From assembly GCF_014698735.1 (NCBI RefSeq), contig NZ_JACJTQ010000001.1, forward strand, positions 1 through 64,000: a stretch of 64,000 nucleotides of DNA, given 5' to 3'. Both the position numbers and the translations under genes were made by a program. The DNA comes from Anabaena catenula FACHB-362 (GTDB lineage Bacteria > Cyanobacteriota > Cyanobacteriia > Cyanobacteriales > Nostocaceae). Each line of letters opens with the position of its first letter. The first letter of the stretch is position 1. The notes under the pieces are model-generated. The model worked only from the letters and a program-made list of their open reading frames with translations. It did not search any database and was not told the DNA's origin. This document shows, piece after piece, positions 1-9,516 of this stretch.

Positions 1-1
1 T

Positions 2-1600
2 AATGGGATTGCCGTTAGTTCTGTTAATGTAGGCATTACTGATAATGATATTGCTGGGGTGAATATTACTCAATCAGGAGGTAGCACCTACGTTACAGAA
101 GGTGGTGTAACTGATAGTTATGCAGTTGTGCTGAAGAGTCAACCTACTGGTAATGTGACTATTGCAATTAATAAAGGCACACAACTGACAACCAACGTAA
201 TTCAATTAGTATTTACTTCTCAAAATTGGAATATTGCACAAACGGTAGCTGTTTCTGCTGTGAATGATAATGTAGCAGAAGGATATCAGAACACAACTAT
301 TCAACATACTGCTACTAGCACTGATAGCAAATATAATGGGATTGCCGTTAGTTCTGTTAATGTAGGCATTACTGATAATGATATTGCTGGGGTGAATATT
401 ACTCAATCAGGAGGTAGCACCTACGTTACAGAAGGTGGTGCAACTGATAGTTATGCAGTTGTGCTGAAGAGTCAACCTACTGGTAATGTGACTGTTGCAA
501 TTAATAAAGGCACACAACTGACAACCAACGTAACTCAATTAGTATTTACTTCTCAAAATTGGAATGTAGCGCAAACAGTGACGGTGACAGCCGTTAATGA
601 TAATGTAGCAGAAGGATATCAGAACACAACTATACAACATACCGCTACTAGCACTGATAGCAAATATAATGGGATTGCCGTTAGTTCTGTTAATGTAGGC
701 ATTACTGATAATGATATTGCTGGGGTGAATATTACTCAATCAGGAGGTAGCACCTACGTTACAGAAGGTGGTGCAACTGATAGTTATGCAGTTGTGCTGA
801 AGAGTCAACCTACTGGTAATGTGACTGTTGCAATTAATAAAGGCACACAACTGACAACCAACGTAACTCAATTAGTATTTACTTCTCAAAATTGGAATAT
901 TGCACAAACGGTAGCTGTTTCTGCTGTGAATGATAATGTAGTAGAAGGATATCAGAACACAACTATTCAACATACTGCTACTAGCACTGATAGCAAATAT
1001 AATGCGATTGCCGTTAGTGCTGTCAATGTAGGCATTACTGATAATGATACTAGTTTAGCTATTAGTCAAAGCACAAGAAGTATCGCACCTATATCTACAA
1101 GTTTGTCGGTGTTAGAACCTGTGAAAATGATTGATTTACGAGGTTTTACAAGTTCGGTAAAAGCGGAGTTTGTAGTTAACCGCGAAGCTGCTAAAAACAA
1201 TTTTGTTGGTTTCTATAAAGTAACTGATGTTAATGGTGGTATTGATAAGAATAATGATGGTCAAGCAGATATTCTCCCTGGACAAGCTGGTTATATTCAA
1301 GCTGCTGTTGGTGGAAGGCTGTCAGATATTAATTTGACAGTAAATAACGGTAGTACGTCAACTTTTAGTAGTGCTTTGACTGGTGGATATATCTACGCAC
1401 CATTGATGATTGTGAATGGAGAAACATCAGCTATTGATAATAATCCATCTGTTTATTTTTCGTTTTTAGGCGCTAACTCAGATAATACAGATCATGTGCG
1501 GATGTTGGGAGATAACTTTTTTGGATTTGAGGATATGCCCAATGGTGGTGATTTTGATTTCAATGATATCACTGTGCAAGTTAAGTTAACGTCGGGTTGA
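2..1600 (+). CDS. Repeat-rich extracellular protein with C-terminal DUF4114 domain (5' end outside window)
   Basis: The reading frame is open from base 2 to the TGA at 1598-1600, so the gene starts upstream and only about 532 codons are visible. It holds three near-identical 111-residue modules (each starting VNITQSGGSTYVTEGG) plus the tail of a fourth at the left edge. The modules are beta-rich, with the DNDIAG linkers seen in Calx-beta or cadherin-like cell-surface repeats. The last ~180 residues end in FGFEDMPNGGDFDFNDITV, the Asp-rich signature of DUF4114, which is common at the C-terminus of secreted cyanobacterial proteins. No transmembrane segment is visible. A role as secreted or surface protein is inferred; the ligand is unknown. 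It converges with the minus-strand kinase gene that ends at 1661. Confidence 0.85.
   Translation, partial: NGIAVSSVNVGITDNDIAGVNITQSGGSTYVTEGGVTDSYAVVLKSQPTGNVTIAINKGTQLTTNVIQLVFTSQNWNIAQTVAVSAVNDNVAEGYQNTTIQHTATSTDSKYNGIAVSSVNVGITDNDIAGVNITQSGGSTYVTEGGATDSYAVVLKSQPTGNVTVAINKGTQLTTNVTQLVFTSQNWNVAQTVTVTAVNDNVAEGYQNTTIQHTATSTDSKYNGIAVSSVNVGITDNDIAGVNITQSGGSTYVTEGGATDSYAVVLKSQPTGNVTVAINKGTQLTTNVTQLVFTSQNWNIAQTVAVSAVNDNVVEGYQNTTIQHTATSTDSKYNAIAVSAVNVGITDNDTSLAISQSTRSIAPISTSLSVLEPVKMIDLRGFTSSVKAEFVVNREAAKNNFVGFYKVTDVNGGIDKNNDGQADILPGQAGYIQAAVGGRLSDINLTVNNGSTSTFSSALTGGYIYAPLMIVNGETSAIDNNPSVYFSFLGANSDNTDHVRMLGDNFFGFEDMPNGGDFDFNDITVQVKLTSG
59..1057 (+). repeat. Three tandem 333-bp coding repeats
   Basis: Units start at 59, 392 and 725 (GTGAATATTACTCAATCAGG at each), a strict 333-bp period or 111 codons. 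Bases 1-58 are the end of another unit. Units differ at few positions. Unit 2 has a different block around 565-595, whereas units 1 and 3 share one version there. Units 2 and 3 share a 5' half that differs from unit 1. This mosaic pattern suggests recombination between units. Confidence 0.95.
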
Positions 1601-1660
1601 AAAATTGCCAAAATTTGATTATTTTAACAAATGTGCGGCTCAATTAGTGAATTATTGAGA

Positions 1661-2824
1661 TTACATTTTAATCAAAGGTAAAGTCACAGTAAATGTTGTG
1701 CCGACACCAACTTGACTATCAACTGAGATCTCACCGCCATGCGCCTCTACACATTTTTTGACAATTGCTAAACCCATACCAGTACCAGAAATACTGCCGA
1801 CATTTTCTCCCCGAATAAAGGGTTGAAATAGCCGTTTTTGGTCGTGTTTAGAAATGCCAATTCCCGAATCTTGAATCCGAAAAGTGACTACTTTCTCTTG
1901 ACTAATTACTTCAAATTTGACTTTGCTGCCAGGGTGGGAATACTTAATTGCATTACTGAGCAAATTTTCTAAAATGTGCCGTAATAAGCTTTCATCCCAA
2001 AGGGTGTCTTTAAAATCACCAAAACTGGTGAACTCTATGGTAACTTGCTTATCTAGAGCAGTTAAATGTAATTCTTCTAGGGTTTGATGGCAAAAAGCTT
2101 CTAAATCTAGGTGGCTGAGTTGACTGTGTAATTTACCAGAATCAGCTTTACCGATGAAGGAAACTTCATCTAATAACTGTGCCATATTTTTGATGGCAGA
2201 GCGAATCATCCGCAAATGATTAACTTTTTTCTCTTTAGTTAATTTTTCATCACTGTTTTGTAGCAATCCAGCAGCTAAGAGAATAGTATTTAAAGGATTA
2301 CGAATGTCATGAGAAAGCATGGAGACAAATTCAGATTTGAATTGATTGATTTCTTTTGCTTTTACCAGTTCAGCAGTTCGTTCTTCAACCCTATTTTCTA
2401 ATGCCTGATTGACTGTACGTAATTGTTCTAAAACCTGTTTTCTTTCAATTGCATATCGGACTGCACGCACTAATACATCTGGATTTACTTGCCTTTTAAC
2501 TAAATAATCTTGCGCTCCCTGTCGCACTGCCTCAATTGCGAGTTCTTCATCGTTGGTGTTTGTGAGAACAACAATTGGTGTGCTAGGAGCCTGACTTATC
2601 AACAGTGGTAAAGATGATAATCCTTGACTATCTGGTAAGGTTAAATCCAACAAAATTACATCATAGATCTGTTGACTTAGTTCAGAAAATGCGTCTCGTA
2701 ATCTTTGCACATGAACTAAACTAAACTCTTTGGTTTGGGCTTGCTTGAGAAACTCTTGTAACAACCTAGCTTCTGCCAAGTTGTCCTCAATCAACAAGAT
2801 TTTCACTGAGTAGCTCGCAGCCAT
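1661..2824 (-). CDS. Receiver-histidine kinase hybrid, third gene of phytochrome operon
   Basis: A 387-residue protein with an N-terminal response-regulator receiver domain (acidic IEDN near residue 13, phosphoacceptor Asp60 in LLDLTLPD, Lys110), a short coiled coil (about 130-160), a HisKA domain with His172 in SMLSHDIRNPLN, and a HATPase domain with N box LLSNAIKYS and G boxes DSGIGI and GTGMGLAI. A longer frame runs upstream, but ATG 2824 is preceded by AGGA and begins directly at the receiver domain, so it is preferred. It lies 77 nt after the small response regulator. Phosphorylation of its receiver by a partner kinase is likely from the architecture; its output is unknown. Confidence 0.88.
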   Translation of the reverse strand: MAASYSVKILLIEDNLAEARLLQEFLKQAQTKEFSLVHVQRLRDAFSELSQQIYDVILLDLTLPDSQGLSSLPLLISQAPSTPIVVLTNTNDEELAIEAVRQGAQDYLVKRQVNPDVLVRAVRYAIERKQVLEQLRTVNQALENRVEERTAELVKAKEINQFKSEFVSMLSHDIRNPLNTILLAAGLLQNSDEKLTKEKKVNHLRMIRSAIKNMAQLLDEVSFIGKADSGKLHSQLSHLDLEAFCHQTLEELHLTALDKQVTIEFTSFGDFKDTLWDESLLRHILENLLSNAIKYSHPGSKVKFEVISQEKVVTFRIQDSGIGISKHDQKRLFQPFIRGENVGSISGTGMGLAIVKKCVEAHGGEISVDSQVGVGTTFTVTLPLIKM

Positions 2825-2901
2825 AATTTCCTGGTTTAATCCCCCTCTAATTTCTGATTTTTGAGTTCTGAACAATAATTTTCCTCCAATGCTTTCTGGC
2901 C

Positions 2902-3348
2902 TTAATCTGATGGTAACGTAGCGGTAGCAAACCAAAACTCCTCAATCCCTTTGACGATTTGAAATAGTTGGCTGAGGTTACGAGATTTGGTGATGTAACA
3001 GTTCACGTGCAAGTCGTAGCTGTGGTAGATGTCATCTTCGTTTTTGGAAGTTGTTAACACTACCACAGGAATGCGTTTGAGTTTGGGGTCTGATTTAATT
3101 TCCGCTAGTACCTCTCGTCCATCTTTTCTGGGTAAGTTCAAATCTAGTAAGATCAGGTCTGGGCGTGGTGCATCTGCATATTCGCCTTCTTGACGGAGAT
3201 AAGCCATAGCGTCTATGCCATCTCTAACTGTCACTACCTGATGGGGTAATGTACTAGTTTTTAATGCTTCTTGAATAAGACGGATGTCGGCTTTATTATC
3301 CTCAACTAAAAAGATTATTTTGTGTGTTTCTTCCGTTTCTACGCTCAC
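2902..3348 (-). CDS. Small response regulator, Rcp1-like, partner of the phytochrome
   Basis: A single-domain CheY-like receiver of 148 residues with acidic pocket VEDN (residues 15-18), phosphoacceptor Asp69 in [20 protein letters not shown] and Lys in CYITKSRN. The family of phytochrome-linked regulators (Rcp1, RcpA) has this form. The frame can be extended upstream, but GTG 3348 has GGAGG eight bases before it and gives a start right before the receiver fold ([18 protein letters not shown]). With that start the gene overlaps the 3' end of the phytochrome gene by 47 bp, suggesting translational coupling. It presumably accepts phosphate from the upstream kinase. Confidence 0.9.
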   Translation of the reverse strand: MSVETEETHKIIFLVEDNKADIRLIQEALKTSTLPHQVVTVRDGIDAMAYLRQEGEYADAPRPDLILLDLNLPRKDGREVLAEIKSDPKLKRIPVVVLTTSKNEDDIYHSYDLHVNCYITKSRNLSQLFQIVKGIEEFWFATATLPSD

Positions 3349-5599
3349 GCTCACGTCCTCCGGCTGGAATGGTAAAGTAGAAGGTTGCGCCCTGTCCGAG
3401 TTGGGACTCAACCCAGATCCGCCCCCGATGACATTCGACAATTTTCTTACAAATTGCCAAGCCCATACCTGTGCCGGGATATTCATCCCTTGTGTGTAGG
3501 CGTTGAAAGATAATAAAAATGCGATCGCTAAATCGCGGATCTATGCCAATGCCATTATCTCGCACTGAGAATAACCATTCATCTTCTAGTCTCTCTGCAC
3601 CTATATGGATTTGCGGTGGTTCTTGACTGCGGAACTTAATGGCGTTACCAATCAGGTTTAGAAATAGCTGCATTAGTTGTGTACTGTCAGCCATGACTGT
3701 GGGTAAGGGGTCATGGGTAATAATAGTACCTGTTTCGGAAATGCGTTTGCGTAGATTGCTGAGAGCGCGTTCTAAGGCTGTGTCTACTTCTGTCACTTGA
3801 AATGCGATCGCTTGGGTATCAACTTTAGAATATGCTAGTACGTCATCAATTAACGTCTGCATCAAGCTCACTCCCTCGACTGCATAATTGATAAACTCTT
3901 TCGCATCTTCATCTAGTTCTGCCTCATAGCGCATCTCTAATAGTTGCACATAATTGGCTACTTGATTGAGTGGTTCTTGCAAATCATGGGAAGCGACATA
4001 TGCAAATTTTTTCAACTCTGCATTAGAACGTTCTAAATCTTGCGCCAATTGAGCTAATTCATCAGCTTGACGCAGGACAATATTCACAATTCCCTTCCGC
4101 AGTTCTAAAGCTGCTCTAATTTCTACATATTTCCAGGGTAAAGATGTTAATCTAACTGTTTCTTTCCACAATTCAAATGATTTACGTGGACACAAACGCA
4201 AATTTCCATGTGATTGACTAACTTCAAATGCCCTATTAGGATCACCACCCCAATTTACAGTTTGAATCACTTCCGGTCGGAACCACAAAACATAATTCCG
4301 CTGGGAAATAGGAATAGCTAACAAACCACTTGCGACATTTTTGAAGCTCACAGCATCTGGATATAGACTAGGAAGAGAATCTGTATAAAATACCTCGTCC
4401 TCTATATTATTCTTGAGCCATTCCACTAAAAAGTTTAAGTCTTCTTCTTTGGGAGTTTCACCAATCAAGGTGTAATTTCCCCCAAAACAAACTGCTGCTC
4501 CTTTCGCACTAGTTAAATCCAGAAGATTGGGCTGTTTTTTCACCAAGCCATCAATAAAGTTATCTTCTTGGGACATATATTCAACTAATAGTGATTGAAT
4601 AGATGTCAAATTCATCCGATAGTCATAATCTTCTGTTTCTTCTCTGGCAGAAATTTCCGAAAATATCAATCTTCCCAAGAATTCGCAAGCTTTCCGCAAT
4701 TCATAAGAAACATATTTGGGTGTTTGATGATGACAAGCAATCAATCCCCAAAGTTTTTGGTCTTTAATCAAAGAGATAGTCAAAGAAGCGCCCACACCCA
4801 TATTATGTAAATATTCTGTATGGCAAGATGCCGCACTTCTGAGACTAGATTGTGTTAAATCAACTGGACGCTCAGTTACAGGATTATTGACAGGAACAAT
4901 TTCTATAGGTTGAGAATGAGCATCCGGGATTAATCTAATTGAATTGGAAATAAATAATTTTCTGGCAGGTTTGGGAATATCTGACTCTGGAAAGTGTAAA
5001 CCCAAGTAAGGTTCTAAACTTTCGATTTTTTCTTCAGCGATAACAGAACCATGTCCATCATCATCGAATTTATATAACATTATTCTGTCAAATCCCGTGA
5101 CTTTGCGAACTTCCTGGACGATGATTTGACCAAACTCCCGGAGATTTTTAGTAGTTTCTAGTTGATTTATGGATGCTCTTGCTAAATGATAAAAGCTTAA
5201 AAATGGAATATTTTCTTGGGAAATAGCAGGTTCTAATTCCAGGATTAAAAACCCTTCAGTATTCCGGTGAAATACCGCATCAAATACAGTATATTCATCA
5301 CCTTTTTTTCTCACCCAAATTTTGGTAGGATTAATAAAATCTAAATTCTGTTCTGATAAACCTGATTTAATTCTTTCTATTTGGAAGGGGTCTACTAAAT
5401 CTTCTAATTTTTTGCCCAGCATATTTTCCGGAGAAATTCCGAAAATATTTAAGGTGTTATTGCTAACTTGCAATACTTTTAACTCTGGTTCTTCTAAAAC
5501 TAACAAAATACCATGAGGTTGAATTTTGCTCGAAATATGAATTGGTGCTTCTTTCAAGCTGGTAACATTCACATTTTGCACTTGTAACGCTATATCCAT
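3302..5599 (-). CDS. Cph1/AphA-type cyanobacterial phytochrome histidine kinase
   Basis: A 765-residue red/far-red photoreceptor kinase with PAS (about 20-130, [12 protein letters not shown]), GAF (about 145-310), PHY (about 330-510, tongue motif [10 protein letters not shown]), HisKA ([15 protein letters not shown]) and HATPase ([24 protein letters not shown]). In the GAF domain Cys259 before His260 ([12 protein letters not shown]) is the phycocyanobilin attachment site; DIP 207-209 and Tyr176 also match Cph1 numbering. The N-terminal Cys used by biliverdin-binding phytochromes is absent (SLKEAPIH instead), so this is the Cys-GAF class. GAGGGG lies seven bases before the ATG. It is first in an operon with two response-regulator genes. 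Confidence 0.95.
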   Translation of the reverse strand: MDIALQVQNVNVTSLKEAPIHISSKIQPHGILLVLEEPELKVLQVSNNTLNIFGISPENMLGKKLEDLVDPFQIERIKSGLSEQNLDFINPTKIWVRKKGDEYTVFDAVFHRNTEGFLILELEPAISQENIPFLSFYHLARASINQLETTKNLREFGQIIVQEVRKVTGFDRIMLYKFDDDGHGSVIAEEKIESLEPYLGLHFPESDIPKPARKLFISNSIRLIPDAHSQPIEIVPVNNPVTERPVDLTQSSLRSAASCHTEYLHNMGVGASLTISLIKDQKLWGLIACHHQTPKYVSYELRKACEFLGRLIFSEISAREETEDYDYRMNLTSIQSLLVEYMSQEDNFIDGLVKKQPNLLDLTSAKGAAVCFGGNYTLIGETPKEEDLNFLVEWLKNNIEDEVFYTDSLPSLYPDAVSFKNVASGLLAIPISQRNYVLWFRPEVIQTVNWGGDPNRAFEVSQSHGNLRLCPRKSFELWKETVRLTSLPWKYVEIRAALELRKGIVNIVLRQADELAQLAQDLERSNAELKKFAYVASHDLQEPLNQVANYVQLLEMRYEAELDEDAKEFINYAVEGVSLMQTLIDDVLAYSKVDTQAIAFQVTEVDTALERALSNLRKRISETGTIITHDPLPTVMADSTQLMQLFLNLIGNAIKFRSQEPPQIHIGAERLEDEWLFSVRDNGIGIDPRFSDRIFIIFQRLHTRDEYPGTGMGLAICKKIVECHRGRIWVESQLGQGATFYFTIPAGGRERERRNGRNTQNNLFS

Positions 5600-5874
5600 C
5601 TCGATTCCCCTCTTTATATATATCTAGGTGCGTCAAGATTATAGTTAGCGATAGATTTTCTCACCTGTCAGGGTTATTTTTCTACCTACATATAACTCTC
5701 TTAGCGCTTTTAATTAAATTAATTAGCAGATGATTTCCAAAATATGCCTAAGCTGTAAGAATTGTTCTATTTGTTTAGGCAAGAAATTAAATGAGCTATT
5801 TAGCTAATTCGCCATTTCCACTAAGCTTAATTTTGTTGTCCTGCTCAATATCATTTTACTTCTAATTTGTCATT

Positions 5875-5915
5875 GGGTATAGTTACCCTAATCTGCCAAC
5901 TGGTTACAGTGTAAC
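5875..5915. promoter_or_regulatory. Two perfect palindromes upstream of the phytochrome operon
   Basis: The 400-bp gap between the mannosyltransferase stop and the phytochrome ATG holds two dyads: GGGTA-tagt-TACCC at 5875-5888 and GTTAC-agt-GTAAC at 5903-5915. Their centres are about 27 bp apart, nearly 300 bp upstream of the phytochrome start. They could be operators, but no regulator is implied by the sequence. The rest of the gap shows nothing recognisable. Confidence 0.35.
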
Positions 5916-5999
5916 AGGGAGTTTTACTGACTACTGATAAGAAATGTAAAATACAGGCGATTAAATAAACAGTTTTTATGTAGCTATGTTAAGTAAAAA

Positions 6000-7505
6000 T
6001 TAAATCCAAGAGTTAAACCACATCCGCATTCTATAACCATCACCAGAGATGGGTAAACCCAAATAAATAGGCATCCAGAAAATAAAAGCAGCGATAATCA
6101 TGAAGGTGATTGTAACACCAAGCGCACGCAAACCTCGATAATAACTAAGAAGACATTGATCAACAAACCAAGCGATGGCTATAAACACAAATCCCACCGC
6201 ACACATATAATGATAAATAAACACGCAGCGATTTACCTTCACCCAAGGTAAAAAATTAGCTGCATAATTAATAACTAAATATAAAGCAATCCAAGTATCA
6301 ACACCCAGATTTTTAGGAACAAAAACACGTTTTTGCTGTATCCCTGGTAAAACCATTTTTACAAACAGCATTCCTATTAAAAATACAATTGCTGCCAAGC
6401 CAAACCACCATAAAAAAGGATTACCCATGGCATGGACATCATAAACTACTTTCCCAGCACCAGCAGGTAAAGGAGGACCAAATACAGGGAGGGGATCTTT
6501 AATACTTTGAGTAGTTTGGTAATAATAAGCCATTGGTCGAGTCAATAATGGCCATTTGTACCAAGCTGCACAATAAGGATGTACACTAGCGCTATTACCA
6601 CCCAACTGAAGATGAAACTTCAAAATCTGTTGATGAACCGCTATAAATCCATACCTTGTATCTAGTTGGAGGTGAGGAATCCAAATTAGACTGTAGATGA
6701 TGGCGGGGATAATTCCTAAATAGGATATCATCTGGAGAATATTAATTTGAGTGAGATTTTGCAGTGGAGTTTGAATAGTCACATCGTCTGTTTTTACTTG
6801 AGATTCAACAGTAGAATTTAAGAGATACAAATAAGAGAATAAGGGAACGCGGGGTGAGGGTGAAAAAGATTGCAGCCAACGAATTATCCAAGCTGCTATC
6901 CACATTCCATAAGCACCTGCAAGAAACCATAAGCCATTCCACTTAGTACCGACTGACGCACCAAAACTAACTCCCGTCAGAACTAACCACAACCAACGCT
7001 GTTGTTTCTGTTTTTCTAATGCTAATAATAAAAACCATTGCCCTAGTAAACCAAAGATAACTATATAGATATTACTGAGAGCATAGCGAGATTCTACCAA
7101 AAATAAGCCGTCACAAGCTGTAAATAAACCTGCGAATAAAGAAAAGCTACGGCGATAACTTAATTGATAAGTAAGTAAAACAACTATTAAAGGAATAAAT
7201 GAACCTGTAAACGCATTTGCCCAACGATAACTCCAAGGGGATAATAAAGAACCTGTCAACCCATTGACTGTATCGTGCCAAAAGGGTATATGATTACCAA
7301 TCCAAATACCAATACCAATGATATATTGACTTAGGGGTGGGTGAGCATTAAAAAATGGGGTATGAGTAAGATAGTTATTTCCGAATTGGGCAAAGTAAAC
7401 TTCATCAAATACCAAAGTGTTAAATCGATTCAGTCCCCAAAAACGTAAGGCAACTGAGAGGATAAAAATCCCTGCCATTCCCATTCTGAATAATTTTTTG
7501 GTCAT
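6000..7505 (-). CDS. Dolichyl-phosphate-mannose-protein mannosyltransferase family membrane protein
   Basis: A 501-residue polytopic membrane protein with about ten hydrophobic segments. Near the N-terminus it has the PMT-family pattern: a first membrane helix, then FDEVYFAQFGNNYL with the acidic DE pair, then NAHPPLSQYIIGIG. Family members (GT39-like, GT-C fold) transfer mannose or a related sugar from a polyprenyl-phosphate donor to protein in the membrane; the acceptor here is unknown. A poorly conserved loop lies near residues 215-245. The ATG is embedded in heptamer repeats (7501-7528) and there is no Shine-Dalgarno sequence. It stands alone between the phytochrome operon and plus-strand hypotheticals. 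Confidence 0.85.
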   Translation of the reverse strand: MTKKLFRMGMAGIFILSVALRFWGLNRFNTLVFDEVYFAQFGNNYLTHTPFFNAHPPLSQYIIGIGIWIGNHIPFWHDTVNGLTGSLLSPWSYRWANAFTGSFIPLIVVLLTYQLSYRRSFSLFAGLFTACDGLFLVESRYALSNIYIVIFGLLGQWFLLLALEKQKQQRWLWLVLTGVSFGASVGTKWNGLWFLAGAYGMWIAAWIIRWLQSFSPSPRVPLFSYLYLLNSTVESQVKTDDVTIQTPLQNLTQINILQMISYLGIIPAIIYSLIWIPHLQLDTRYGFIAVHQQILKFHLQLGGNSASVHPYCAAWYKWPLLTRPMAYYYQTTQSIKDPLPVFGPPLPAGAGKVVYDVHAMGNPFLWWFGLAAIVFLIGMLFVKMVLPGIQQKRVFVPKNLGVDTWIALYLVINYAANFLPWVKVNRCVFIYHYMCAVGFVFIAIAWFVDQCLLSYYRGLRALGVTITFMIIAAFIFWMPIYLGLPISGDGYRMRMWFNSWI

Positions 7506-7528
7506 TAGTCATTAGTAATTAGTCATTG
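7501..7528. repeat. Heptamer tandem repeat GTCATTA/G, about four copies, overlapping a start codon
   Basis: Four consecutive heptamers (GTCATTA, GTCATTA, GTAATTA, GTCATTG). The CAT of the first copy is the complement of the ATG start at 7505, so the leader of the mannosyltransferase gene is repeat sequence. Confidence 0.85.
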
Positions 7529-7585
7529 GTGATTTTATCAGAAATAAACGGGTTTAATACTCCTACCCTAGGGTAATGCCAAAGG

Positions 7586-7715
<130 letters not shown>

Positions 7716-7830
7716 TCAACAAGTAGCTTGTGTTAACCAATTCAGAACTGTTTAACTTTTTGCTTCTTTAAGAAAAATTAACAATTATTCGGGATAATAG
7801 CTGTACAAAGAATAGTGAATCCCATACACC

Positions 7831-8235
7831 ATGTCACAAATAGAACGATTGCAAAAAATGGCAGAAGATGAGCTAACTGAGTACAGCACCGATGCCCGGA
7901 AGATGGAAAAAATGCGGCGGAAAATCGGTTTATCAGTCTCATTAGCAGAACAGCGGCAAATTAAAGCAGAATTATTGGCTACTATGCCATCTAGTAAAAT
8001 TGCAGAAATAGTGGAGGAACAAAGACAAGCAGCAGCTTTACCTTTTTGGGGAATTGCTGGATTGGGTTTGTTATTTGGGATTTCTCTCAATCAACCGATA
8101 TGCTTATTAGCCGCCATACTGGGAACTGTGGCAGCTTTTAGAATTCAGAAATGGGGTTGGCAATTGCAAGCAACTCGTCTACTGTTACGCACATTGGAAG
8201 ATATTGAAGCGCTTATTTCTCAACCAAATAAGTAA
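7831..8235 (+). CDS. Small membrane protein, conserved cyanobacterial type, function unknown
   Basis: 134 residues. The first ~65 are charged and helical (repeated K, E, R; likely coiled coil). Two adjacent hydrophobic segments follow at about 72-88 and 93-109, separated by a short turn (SLNQP), and then an amphipathic tail containing LLLRTLEDIEAL. This suggests a hairpin membrane anchor with a cytoplasmic helical domain. ATG 7831 has no clear Shine-Dalgarno sequence. I recognise no family. It precedes another plus-strand hypothetical by 143 bp, so the two could be co-transcribed. Confidence 0.7.
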   Translation: MSQIERLQKMAEDELTEYSTDARKMEKMRRKIGLSVSLAEQRQIKAELLATMPSSKIAEIVEEQRQAAALPFWGIAGLGLLFGISLNQPICLLAAILGTVAAFRIQKWGWQLQATRLLLRTLEDIEALISQPNK

Positions 8236-8377
8236 TTAAACAGATACATACCTGATTTAGTTTGCAAAAAAAATAAGTCAACCTGATCTGGAGAATGTCC
8301 CGTGGGTTGCTAAACTAACAATTGTTACTTGTGCGTTATCGGTTATTACTAAAAAGCCATTGGTGGAGATAGAAATT

Positions 8378-9430
8378 ATGACAAAGTATGATCAGGTGTT
8401 TAGCTCAAAAGAAACCACAGAAGAATCACTAAGTCCAGAAGAGGCAGTAGCAGCGATCGCAGTTATTACCGCTATAGTTGATTCTTCCATTGAAGATATA
8501 GATGCAGACAGTTTAGCAGATATTCTCTGGGAATTCGAGGTTTTTGACGAATACTCAGAAGAGGATATGACAGAGTTAGTTGATAGACTAATAGCGATCG
8601 CAGCAGCAGAAGGACTCGGACCTCTGTTTAATACCGCTAATGCTAGTCTGGCAGATGATGTAGTGCTGGATGGCTTTGCTGCTGGGGTAATTATGCTGTT
8701 AGACGAGGATCTGAGTATCCCCACACAAAAACAGCCTTACCTGAAAAAACTACAGATAGCTTTAGAGATGGAAGATGAAGAAGCGGAGGAAATTACCAAA
8801 GAGGTTATAGCCGCTATTCAAGAAGCCGAAGAAGATGAAGAATACGCAGAAGACGAATATCAAACAATCATAGTTGATGACCTGGGTCAGCAGGTGTATG
8901 AGTCTCCTTTGGGTAATTTTATCGTTCCCATACCGGTTAATCCAGAGCAAGGGGGAAAAATTCAAAGTCAAGAAGGAATAGTTGGCTTTTCTGATGATGT
9001 CGGAACTTTGCTGAGAATTGATTATTATCCTCTCCCTTCAGAATATGTAGAGGAAATCGAGTCTAAAGGACAGGAAAAATATTTGCACTCAATTCTTGTA
9101 GATAAGTATTTACCCCAGGCGATTTTTGCCAATGTCCCAGGTGCTAAGGTCAAGTATACCGAATATTTGCAAGATATTGCGGAGGGGTCTTACTATACCT
9201 TAGTCGATATGCCTAAAGGTTCCACGATTTCTAAACAAGAAAATAACGGAAATGCCATCAGATTAGATGCTTATCGAGGAATTTTAGCCTTTGTCAATGG
9301 GGAATTTTTGTATATAGTTAGCAGCCAGCGCAGCTTTTTTAATGGCGACACTCCCGGTTCTGTTGAGGAGGAAGCTGAGGACATCAAGCAGCATATTTTA
9401 GTGTTTTTGGATACTATCGAGTTTAGTTAA
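8378..9430 (+). CDS. Acidic two-domain protein with TerB-like N-terminal half
   Basis: 350 residues from ATG 8378, which has GGAG nine bases upstream; a TTG six codons earlier is less likely. Residues about 15-155 are helical and acidic, with two similar halves (EAVAAIAVITAIVDSSIEDI and DGFAAGVIMLLDEDL). This resembles the TerB/tellurite-resistance helical bundle, though I assign it only tentatively. An acidic linker (EEAEEDEEYAEDEY) leads to a second, mixed alpha/beta domain from about 170 to the end (YESPLGNFIVPIPVNP, then DAYRGILAFVNGEFLYIVSS). No signal peptide or membrane segment is present. Function is unknown. Confidence 0.72.
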   Translation: MTKYDQVFSSKETTEESLSPEEAVAAIAVITAIVDSSIEDIDADSLADILWEFEVFDEYSEEDMTELVDRLIAIAAAEGLGPLFNTANASLADDVVLDGFAAGVIMLLDEDLSIPTQKQPYLKKLQIALEMEDEEAEEITKEVIAAIQEAEEDEEYAEDEYQTIIVDDLGQQVYESPLGNFIVPIPVNPEQGGKIQSQEGIVGFSDDVGTLLRIDYYPLPSEYVEEIESKGQEKYLHSILVDKYLPQAIFANVPGAKVKYTEYLQDIAEGSYYTLVDMPKGSTISKQENNGNAIRLDAYRGILAFVNGEFLYIVSSQRSFFNGDTPGSVEEEAEDIKQHILVFLDTIEFS

Positions 9431-9516
9431 GGGGAATTTTTGCGGTTGTAATTAGGGGTGATGTCTGTGGACAAAACCCTTTTTTAATTTTTTTCAGTGA
9501 TCCAAATACAGTATCT

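Noticed and set aside
206-739. Minus-strand open frames within the tandem repeats
   Set aside because: They recur with the 333-bp period as the antisense of the plus-strand repeat gene and show no protein family pattern.
2902-3486. Response regulator read as a 194-residue protein
   Set aside because: The N-terminal extension lies out of frame over the phytochrome 3' end and lacks a ribosome site; GTG 3348 has a well-placed GGAGG.
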